This document shows positions 57,944 to 64,000 of a stretch of DNA of 64,000 nucleotides, piece after piece. This DNA comes from Sphingomonas koreensis (GTDB lineage: Bacteria > Pseudomonadota > Alphaproteobacteria > Sphingomonadales > Sphingomonadaceae). The notes beneath the pieces are model-generated. The model ran no database searches. It was not told the origin of the DNA and worked only from the letters and a program-made list of their open reading frames with translations. The first letter of the stretch is position 1; every line of letters begins with the position of its first letter. The stretch lies in contig RCZF01000003.1 in NCBI GenBank assembly GCA_006438735.1, forward strand, positions 62,001-126,000, written 5' to 3'. The position numbers were made by a program, and so were the translations under genes.

Positions 57944-59467
57944 TCAGTCCGCGGTCGGCGCTTGCCAGCGTAGCGTCACCGCGCCGTCCTGGCCGCCGCT
58001 CGTGCCGTCGCGCACCACCGTTACGCCCGCCTTGGTCAGCGCATCGGCGACTTGATCGGCATGATCCTTAGGGCCGGCCAGCGCGAGCGGCAGGTTGAGC
58101 CGCTGCGCGCCCCAGATCGCGGTGGCGATCGCCGCCTGGCCGTCGGCGTCCGGCACGTCGCCGTCGGCCTTCTCATCGGGATTGGGGTGGAAGGTGACGT
58201 CTTCGAGCGCGGCAGCGGGCGGCACCAGGCTGATCGACCAGTCGCTCGCGGTCGCCGCGACGCGCTGCTCGAGCGTGCGATAGGCGGCGAGATCGGCGCC
58301 GGCGAGCGACTTGGCGGTGACCACCGCGCGGTGCGCCTCGCGATCGACCAGCACCGATTGCGGATTGGTGCCCGCGACCAGCGCGAGTTCGGTCGCCAGC
58401 ATGCTGACCGCCTGATCCGCCGCCTTCTTTTGCGCGCTGGCTTGGGCGGCGGCGATCTGCGCGGCCTCGGCGTCGCCCGATCCGGTGCCGACGCGGTATT
58501 GCTCGATCGACACCGTCACCGGCTGGCCGAGTAGCTTGGCGAGCATCGCCTGCGCGTTCTTCTGCGCGTCCGCGACATAGGTCGGCGTCAGCACCGTCGC
58601 CGATACGCGGATCGGACGGACCTTATAGTCGGTGTCGGTCTGGCTGACGCGCGCCGAAGCGCCGAAGATGCCGCCGATCACGTCGCGAACGTCGCGGTCG
58701 GCGGTCGCTTCCCAGGCGATCTGGCGCAACGTGATCCCCAGCGGCACCGCCAGCGCGATGAACACCAGCGCGATCGCGATGCTTTGGAACATCGTCTGGT
58801 TGGGCGAGAGCGTGCGCGCGAAGCCGTAGAGCCGCGCCATCACCGCAGCGGTCAGCGCGATCGTCATCAAGTTGGTGAAGAACAGCAGCAGTGCGCCGGA
58901 AAACACCGTCCAGTTGAGCGTGGCGAGCCCGAAGCCGACCACCGCGAGCGGCGGCATCAAGGCGGTGGCGATGGCGACGCCGACGATCGTGCCCTCGCGC
59001 CCGCGGATCATCGCATAGGCGCCGGCCAGTGCGGAGAACAGCGCGATCATCAGATCGAACAGATTGGGCCGGGTGCGCGCGGCGATCTCGCTCGTCACGT
59101 TCTGCAGCGGCGAAAGCAGCACGATCAGCGCGCAGAACAGCACCGCGAGCACCGTGCCGACGACCAGCGCCACAGCGCTCTTGCGGATCTCGCCCGAATC
59201 GAACGTCGCCAGCGCAAAGCCCAGGCCGATGATCGGCCCCATCAGCGGTGAGATCAACATCGCGCCGATCACCACCGCGGGCGACGACAACAGCAACCCG
59301 AGCACGGCGATGCCGGCCGACATCAACGTCATGAACAGATAGCGCGACGACCAGCCCGATTCCTCGTGGATGCGCTCGACCACGCGGACATGCTCGACCG
59401 ACGCGACGACATGATCATGCCACCAGCGGATGATCGGATTGTGCGAGGGCAAAAGGGCGGAGGCCAT
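57944..59467 (-). CDS. DUF389 family membrane protein
   Basis: Protein of 507 residues with six or so TM helices in the N-terminal 270 residues: SSRYLFMTLMSAGIAVLGLLLSSPAVVIGAMLISPLMGPI, LMPPLAVVGFGLATLNWTVFSGALLLFFTNLMTI. This matches the DUF389/TIGR00341 core. The C-terminal 230 residues form a soluble region with repeated small beta-alpha units. Function unknown. CCTTAGGAGCCGTCAC before the ATG gives a strong ribosome site. Divergent from nhaA, with 53 bp between. Confidence 0.9.
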   Translation of the reverse strand: MASALLPSHNPIIRWWHDHVVASVEHVRVVERIHEESGWSSRYLFMTLMSAGIAVLGLLLSSPAVVIGAMLISPLMGPIIGLGFALATFDSGEIRKSAVALVVGTVLAVLFCALIVLLSPLQNVTSEIAARTRPNLFDLMIALFSALAGAYAMIRGREGTIVGVAIATALMPPLAVVGFGLATLNWTVFSGALLLFFTNLMTIALTAAVMARLYGFARTLSPNQTMFQSIAIALVFIALAVPLGITLRQIAWEATADRDVRDVIGGIFGASARVSQTDTDYKVRPIRVSATVLTPTYVADAQKNAQAMLAKLLGQPVTVSIEQYRVGTGSGDAEAAQIAAAQASAQKKAADQAVSMLATELALVAGTNPQSVLVDREAHRAVVTAKSLAGADLAAYRTLEQRVAATASDWSISLVPPAAALEDVTFHPNPDEKADGDVPDADGQAAIATAIWGAQRLNLPLALAGPKDHADQVADALTKAGVTVVRDGTSGGQDGAVTLRWQAPTAD

Positions 59468-59520
59468 GTGACGGCTCCTAAGGGGTTTGCGCGTCCGCCG
59501 CCACTGGCTAGGACAAGCCG

Positions 59521-60726
59521 ATGCCCAGTCCCTCGACCCGTCCGCTGCCCTCGGCGTTGCGCGAGTTTCTCGCCAGCGAAGCGATTGGCGGCGTGGTGCT
59601 GATCATCGCCGCGGCGGTGGCGATGATCGCCGCCAATCTGCCCGCCACCGCGCATGGCTATATCGAGTTGCTGCACTGGACGACCGGGCCGGTGCTCGCG
59701 CCCAAGCTCGGGCCGATGACGCTGCATCTGTGGATCAACGACGGGTTGATGGCGGTGTTCTTCCTGCTCGTCGGGCTGGAGATCAAGCGCGAGTTCATGG
59801 ACGGACGGCTGGCGACGTGGGAACGGCGGCGGCTACCGGTGATCGCGGCGGGCGCGGGCATGGCGGTGCCGGCGCTGGTCTATCTCGCCTTCACCCGCGG
59901 CGACGCCGGCTTGCAGGCGGGCTGGGCGATCCCGGCGGCGACCGACATCGCGTTTGCGATCGGCGTGCTCGCGCTGCTCGGCAGCCGCGCGCCGCCCGCG
60001 CTCAAGCTCTTCCTGACGACGGTGGCGATCGTCGACGACATGGGCGCGGTGGCGATCATCGCGCTCGGCTATACCGATCACATCAATTCGGTCGCGCTCG
60101 GCGGCGCCGCCTTCGTGCTCGGCGTGATGTATGTGATGGGCAAGAGCGGGGTGCGATCGTTGCCGCTCTACCTGATCGGTTTCGCCGTGCTGTGGTATCT
60201 GGTGTTGCTGTCGGGCGTTCATGCGACCGTCGCCGGCGTGCTCGCGGCGATGACGATCCCGCTGACCCCCTCGCCCGGCGCGCCCGATGACGCCGCCTCG
60301 CCGCTCCACCGGCTCGAGCACGGCCTGCATCCCTGGGTCGCGTTTGCGATCGTGCCGCTGTTCGGCTTCGCCAACGCCGGCGTGCCGCTCGGTGGAGTAG
60401 GGTTGCGAGAGGCATTCGCGCCCTTGCCGCTGGGCGTCGCGGCCGGGCTGTTCCTCGGCAAGCAGATCGGCATTTTCGGCAGCATCTGGCTGGCGGTGCG
60501 CTTCGGCCTCGCCAAACGCCCGGGTGGGGCAAGCTGGGCGCAGATCTACGGCGTGTCGCTGCTGTGCGGGATCGGCTTTACGATGAGTTTGTTCATCGGC
60601 GGGCTGGCGTTCCACGACACAGCGACGATCGACGCGGTCAAGATCGGCGTTTTGATGGGATCGATCGTCTCGGCGCTCGGCGGCTTCGTGGTGCTGCGGC
60701 TCGCCCACAAGCCGGCGCGGCGCTGA
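59521..60726 (+). CDS. nhaA: Na+/H+ antiporter NhaA
   Basis: Inner-membrane exchanger of 401 residues that exports Na+ in return for two protons. The ion-binding Asp pair is in the IVDDMG segment near residue 170, and the helix-IV region ATDIAFAIGV carries the conserved Asp near 140. VHATVAGVLAAMTIP and GIGFTMSLFIGGLAF are also NhaA marks. Its stop overlaps the deacetylase start (TGATG), so the two may be co-translated. Confidence 0.95.
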   Translation: MPSPSTRPLPSALREFLASEAIGGVVLIIAAAVAMIAANLPATAHGYIELLHWTTGPVLAPKLGPMTLHLWINDGLMAVFFLLVGLEIKREFMDGRLATWERRRLPVIAAGAGMAVPALVYLAFTRGDAGLQAGWAIPAATDIAFAIGVLALLGSRAPPALKLFLTTVAIVDDMGAVAIIALGYTDHINSVALGGAAFVLGVMYVMGKSGVRSLPLYLIGFAVLWYLVLLSGVHATVAGVLAAMTIPLTPSPGAPDDAASPLHRLEHGLHPWVAFAIVPLFGFANAGVPLGGVGLREAFAPLPLGVAAGLFLGKQIGIFGSIWLAVRFGLAKRPGGASWAQIYGVSLLCGIGFTMSLFIGGLAFHDTATIDAVKIGVLMGSIVSALGGFVVLRLAHKPARR

Positions 60727-61733
60727 TGCGCGGCTTCTTCGATCCGCGTCAGCTCGCGCATGCCCCGGCGAAGGAGCTGCACAACGGCAGCTTCGTCGAT
60801 TATGCCGAGACGCCGGCACGCGCCGAGGCGATCGTCGCCGCGCTAGGGAGCCTCGTCGAAGCGCCGGCGGATCACGGTGAGGCGGCAATCCTCGCGGTGC
60901 ACGATGCCGGCTATGTCGATTTCCTCAAGACCGCGCCCGCGCGCTGGTCGGCGGCGGGTCGGGCGGGCGACGTGATGGGCTATATCTGGCCGATCCGCGG
61001 GCGCCGGCCGCTCAAGCTCGACCGGATCGACGCGCTCGCCGGGCGCTACAGCCTCGACGCTTCGACGCCGCTGACCGCTGACACCTGGGGCGCGGCTTAT
61101 TGGAGCGCGCAGAGCGTGCTTTCCGCGCTGGAGGCGATCATCGCCGGCGATCCGGCCGCCTTCGCGCTGTGCCGCCCGCCCGGCCACCACGCCGGGCCCG
61201 ACTATCTCGGCGGCTATTGCCACCTCAACACCGCGGCGATCGCGGCGCAGGCGGCAATCGACGGCGGCATGAAGCGCGTCGCGATCCTCGACGTTGACTA
61301 TCACCACGGCAACGGCACGCAGGACATCTTCTGGGCGCGCGGCGACGTGTTCTACGCCTCGATCCACGCCGATCCGGCGACCGATTATCCGTTCTATTGG
61401 GGCCATGCCGACGAGCGCGGCGAAGGCGCCGGCGAGGGCTGGACGCTCAACCTGCCGCTGCCGCAGGGCACCGCGATCGACGCGTTTCGCCGCGCGCAGG
61501 GGGCAGCGCTGGCGGCGATCACCGGCTTCGCGCCCGATCTCCTCATCGTCAGCTTCGGCGCCGACACCTATGTCGACGATCCGATCTCCGGCTTCGCACT
61601 CCGCACCGATGATTACGCCACCATCGCGCGCGACATTGCCGCGTGCGGCTGGCCGACGCTGATCGCAATGGAGGGCGGCTATGCGGTCGATGCGCTCGGG
61701 CGTAACGTCGCCAGTTTTCTGTCGGGATTCTGA
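60726..61733 (+). CDS. Histone deacetylase family protein (acetylpolyamine amidohydrolase-like)
   Basis: Zinc-dependent amidohydrolase of 335 residues. LCRPPGHHAGPDYLGGYCHLNTAAIAA near 150-177 holds the catalytic His pair, ILDVDYHHGNGTQDIFW near 187-204 the first zinc Asp/His, and FGADTYVDDPISGF the second Asp. The layout fits class II HDAC-like and acetylpolyamine deacetylases; substrates may be acetylated polyamines or proteins. Start codon ATG 60726 shares its A with the nhaA stop (TGATG). Confidence 0.92.
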   Translation: MRGFFDPRQLAHAPAKELHNGSFVDYAETPARAEAIVAALGSLVEAPADHGEAAILAVHDAGYVDFLKTAPARWSAAGRAGDVMGYIWPIRGRRPLKLDRIDALAGRYSLDASTPLTADTWGAAYWSAQSVLSALEAIIAGDPAAFALCRPPGHHAGPDYLGGYCHLNTAAIAAQAAIDGGMKRVAILDVDYHHGNGTQDIFWARGDVFYASIHADPATDYPFYWGHADERGEGAGEGWTLNLPLPQGTAIDAFRRAQGAALAAITGFAPDLLIVSFGADTYVDDPISGFALRTDDYATIARDIAACGWPTLIAMEGGYAVDALGRNVASFLSGF

Positions 61734-61734
61734 G

Positions 61735-61802
61735 GACGTCAACTTTTTCTTGACGTCCCACCGTCAACCACGCATTGACGAACCGTCAACATCGCCTTGA
61801 CG
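61735..61802 (+). promoter_or_regulatory. Triple operator array CGTCAA-N7-TTGACG before the HTH gene
   Basis: Three copies of the dyad CGTCAA-N7-TTGACG lie at 61737-61755, 61762-61780 and 61784-61802 with centres 25 and 22 bp apart, about two helix turns. The first is extended to GACGTCAA-N7-TTGACGTC. The last overlaps the purine-rich ribosome site GGGAGACAG. Such repeated dyads in front of a DNA-binding protein gene strongly suggest operator sites, probably autoregulatory. Confidence 0.8.
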
Positions 61803-61812
61803 GGAGACAGCC

Positions 61813-62355
61813 ATGACACCGACCCAGGAAACCACCCTCAGGCACTGCGCCGCCCATCTCGCGCTGACCTGGCGCGAAGACGCGATCGGCCCGTTCGAAG
61901 GCCGCGACGCCGAAGACTATGCCACGATGATCGTCGCCGCGCATATCGCCGCCGACGAGAGCCGCTTGTCGCTGCACCGCTGGATCGATGCCGGGCGGCG
62001 CGCGGGAATGAGCTGGGCGGAGATCGGCGCGCTCATCGGGATCAGCAAGCAGGCGGCGCAGCAACGCTTCGGCGGCGCCGGCGACACGCTGGTCCCCGAA
62101 CCGGGCCAGCATGTCGTGCGGCTCGGCGCGAACGCGTTCAACGAAATGGCGATGCTGCGCGAAGAAGGCGCCAAGGGCAACGAACTGGTCGACACCGGCA
62201 TCCTGACGCTTGTCTTTCAGCCGACTGACCGCAAATGGGACTATCGCCGGACGACGTCGGTGCTCGCCAACAGCGATGCGATGAAGCGCGAGGGATGGCA
62301 GTACGTGTCGAGCTGGTTCATCTTCCATTATTTCAAACGGCCGCTGGATGAATGA
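61813..62355 (+). CDS. Small helix-turn-helix protein of unknown family
   Basis: 180 residues. A helical N-terminal region leads to a helix-turn-helix at about 66-88 (GMSWAEIGALIGISKQAAQQRFG), similar to the sigma-region-4-like HTH of many small bacterial regulators. The C-terminal third (LVDTGILTLVFQPTDRKWDYRR, then GWQYVSSWFIFHYFKRPL) looks like a small alpha-beta ligand domain of DUF4177-like type; that comparison is from memory. GGGAGACAGCC precedes the ATG. It overlaps the downstream MFS gene by 8 bp. Upstream lie three CGTCAA-N7-TTGACG dyads it may bind. Function is inference. Confidence 0.8.
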   Translation: MTPTQETTLRHCAAHLALTWREDAIGPFEGRDAEDYATMIVAAHIAADESRLSLHRWIDAGRRAGMSWAEIGALIGISKQAAQQRFGGAGDTLVPEPGQHVVRLGANAFNEMAMLREEGAKGNELVDTGILTLVFQPTDRKWDYRRTTSVLANSDAMKREGWQYVSSWFIFHYFKRPLDE

Positions 62356-63589
62356 GCCGGCGCAGCCGGGCCACGCCAAGGGTGCGCCGGGCTATCGCCG
62401 GCTGACGCTGGCGATGCTGTTCGCCGGCTTTTCGACCTTTTCGCTGCTTTATTCGGTGCAGCCGCTGCTGCCGCTGTTCGCGCACGATTTCGGATTGTCC
62501 GCCGAAGCCGCAAGCCTTGCAGTGAGCCTCGCGACCGGGCCGCTGGCGGTGGCGATCCTGTTCGCCGGGCTGATGTCGGATCGGATCGGGCGGCGGCCGA
62601 TCATGGTATGGGCGATGTACGGCGCGGGCGTGCTGACGCTCGCCACCGCGATCGCGCCGGGCTGGCACGCGATCCTCGCGCTGCGTCTGCTGACCGGACT
62701 CGCGCTCGCTGGGGTGCCGGCGGTGGCGATGGCCTATGTGTCCGAGGAGGTCGACGCCGATTCCGTCGGATCGGCGATGGGGCTGTATATCGCCGGCAGC
62801 GCGATCGGCGGCATGGCCGGGCGGCTGTTCGTCAGCCTCGTTACCGACGTGGCGGGCTGGCACTGGGCGCTCGGCGTCAACGGCGCGCTGGGCATCGCGA
62901 TGGCCGAGGGCTTTCGCCGCCTCGCCCCGCCGAGCCGCGCCTTCGTGGCGCAGCGGGGCAGCATCGGCACGCTCGCGCGCGGGGCCGCCGCACTGTTCCG
63001 TGACGCCGCCTTGCCGCTGCTCTACGCCGAAGCCTTCGTGCTGATGGGCGTGTTCGTGACGGTCTATAATTACGCCGGGTTCCGGTTGATGGCGCCGCCC
63101 TATGCGTTGGGCCAGGCCGAGGTCGGCGCGATCTTCCTGCTCTACATCCTGGGATCGATCAGCTCGGCATGGTTCGGCGGGCTGGCCGGCCGGCTCGGGC
63201 GGCGCAGGGTGTTCTGGCTGCCGCTCGTGCTGCTGATCGCCGGCGTGGCTGCGACCGATCTTGCCCCGTTGTGGCTGGTGATTGCCGGCATCGCGCTGGT
63301 CACGATCGGCTTTTTCGGGGCGCATTCGATCGCCAGCGCCTGGGTCGGGCGGCGCGCGGCGGTGAACCGCGGACAAGCCGCCGCGCTCTATCTGTTCTTT
63401 TATTATCTCGGTTCCAGCGTGCTCGGCTCGGCGGGTGGCGTCGCCTGGACGGCTGACGGCTGGCGCGGCGTGGCGCTGTTCTGCGCCGCGCTCGCGCTGG
63501 TCGCGCTGCTCGTGGCGGCGCGATTGGCCGGCGTGGCGGCGCTGCCGATTACCGAAACGCCGCCGGCCCGGCCGCTGGGGAGCGATTAA
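62348..63589 (+). CDS. MFS transporter, YnfM/DHA1-like exporter
   Basis: Twelve-TM exporter of 413 residues. LLYSVQPLLPLFAHDFGLSAEAASLAVSLATGPLAVAILFAGLMSDRIGRRPIM contains the TM1-loop 2-3 motif typical of DHA1 drug exporters, and GAHSIASAWVGRRAAVNRGQAAALYLFFYYLGSSVLGSAGG is close to YnfM. Overlap with the HTH gene puts it under the same promoter and, by inference, the same operator array. Substrate unknown. It ends overlapping the P450 gene on the other strand by 4 bp. Confidence 0.9.
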   Translation: MNEPAQPGHAKGAPGYRRLTLAMLFAGFSTFSLLYSVQPLLPLFAHDFGLSAEAASLAVSLATGPLAVAILFAGLMSDRIGRRPIMVWAMYGAGVLTLATAIAPGWHAILALRLLTGLALAGVPAVAMAYVSEEVDADSVGSAMGLYIAGSAIGGMAGRLFVSLVTDVAGWHWALGVNGALGIAMAEGFRRLAPPSRAFVAQRGSIGTLARGAAALFRDAALPLLYAEAFVLMGVFVTVYNYAGFRLMAPPYALGQAEVGAIFLLYILGSISSAWFGGLAGRLGRRRVFWLPLVLLIAGVAATDLAPLWLVIAGIALVTIGFFGAHSIASAWVGRRAAVNRGQAAALYLFFYYLGSSVLGSAGGVAWTADGWRGVALFCAALALVALLVAARLAGVAALPITETPPARPLGSD

Positions 63590-64000
63590 AGCGGCACGAA
63601 GGTGACGGGCAAGCCGTCGCGCGGGCGGGGAATCGGGAAGACCTGCCAATCGTCGCCGCTGCCGGGCGCAATCTCGATGCGGTAGCGTTGCAGCAAATGC
63701 GCGATCAGGATGCGGATCTGCATCGTCGCGAAGTGCAACCCGATGCACATATGCGCACCGCCGCCGAACGGCACCCAGGCGAAGCGGTGCCGGCCGCGGC
63801 TCGCCTCGGGCGCAAAGCGCATCGGATCGAACGTCTCCGGCTCGGGCCAATGCTCGGCCATGTGATGCGTGTAGGCGGGATTGACGCCGACGAAGGTGCC
63901 GGCGGGAATATCGTAGCCGCCGAACGAAAAGTCCTTGAGCGCGCGCCTGGGGATCGTCGGCACCGGCGGCATCAGCCGCAGCGCTTCCTTGAACGCATAT
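63586..64000 (-). CDS. Cytochrome P450, C-terminal part (runs off the right edge)
   Basis: 138 codons of a P450 whose start lies beyond the window. EALRLMPPVP carries the K-helix ExxR; the PERF-like PETFDPMRFAPE and the heme motif FGGGAHMCIGLHFA with its Cys ligand follow. The heme-binding text differs from the CYP153-like gene (FGHGIHRCVG), so it is a second, unrelated P450, closer to the CYP51/CYP4-style GxHxCIG type. Substrate unknown. It is convergent with the MFS gene. Confidence 0.93.
   Translation of the reverse strand, partial: YAFKEALRLMPPVPTIPRRALKDFSFGGYDIPAGTFVGVNPAYTHHMAEHWPEPETFDPMRFAPEASRGRHRFAWVPFGGGAHMCIGLHFATMQIRILIAHLLQRYRIEIAPGSGDDWQVFPIPRPRDGLPVTFVPL

Noticed and set aside
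62333..63850. Antisense frame over the MFS exporter
   Set aside because: Shadow with Arg/Gln/Pro-rich composition and no recognisable domain.

Overview
The window looks like chromosomal DNA of a Sphingomonas-type alphaproteobacterium (order Sphingomonadales). The clues are a high G+C content with strongly G/C-ending codons, a class I (archaeal-type) lysyl-tRNA synthetase, a TonB-dependent receptor with the sphingomonad-style DIVVTG TonB box, a DUF2093 gene next to xseA, a Cbp3-type ubiquinol-cytochrome c chaperone next to a YceD protein, and several families of short palindromic intergenic repeats. The genus is an inference. No rRNA, tRNA, CRISPR array, insertion sequence or prophage was recognised.

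Layout. 1-4.4 kb: 5' part of mutS, divergent maeB, and an unknown single-pass membrane protein. 4.4-9 kb: a lipid/ketone-type catabolic group (SDR, acyl-CoA dehydrogenase, SDR, GPH-type symporter). 9-15 kb: a CHAP protein, MsrB, a CYP153-like P450, an ABC-2 exporter and queG. 15-24 kb: a minus-strand block with a likely deglycation pair (fructosamine kinase-like plus LMW phosphatase) and several exported hydrolases (CocE/NonD, M16, penicillin acylase). 24-30 kb: clpB and a large TonB-dependent receptor converging on a bidirectional terminator. 30-38 kb: M23 lipoprotein, DUF2093, xseA, purD, an HhH membrane protein, a CorC/TlyC-like protein, an OmpA-type protein, tadA, small membrane proteins and rpmB. 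38-47 kb: an esterase-like/phytase-like protein, a glycine-zipper protein, phbB, hemH, an orphan molybdopterin oxidoreductase subunit, a SleB hydrolase and an acyl-CoA ligase. 47-52.5 kb: lgt, a MidA-type methyltransferase, a GNAT, pgeF, bamE, a Cbp3-type chaperone, YceD and SixA. 52.5-64 kb: a DinG-type helicase, a cupin-like protein, lysK, DUF389, nhaA, a histone deacetylase-like enzyme, an HTH regulator with an MFS exporter, and the 3' end of a second P450.

Many neighbouring genes are translationally coupled by ATGA, GTGA or TGATG overlaps: SDR/symporter, ABC ATPase/permease, phosphatase/kinase, DUF2093/M23, hemH/oxidoreductase, lgt/MidA/GNAT/pgeF, chaperone/YceD, nhaA/deacetylase and HTH/MFS. 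xseA and purD share overlapping divergent start codons.

The most striking undescribed-looking signal is at 61735-61802. Three copies of CGTCAA-N7-TTGACG fill almost the whole 79-bp gap before a small HTH protein that is coupled to a YnfM-like MFS exporter. It looks like an autoregulated efflux or sensor module. The second is an imperfect palindrome of about 230 bp (39826-40056) beside phbB.
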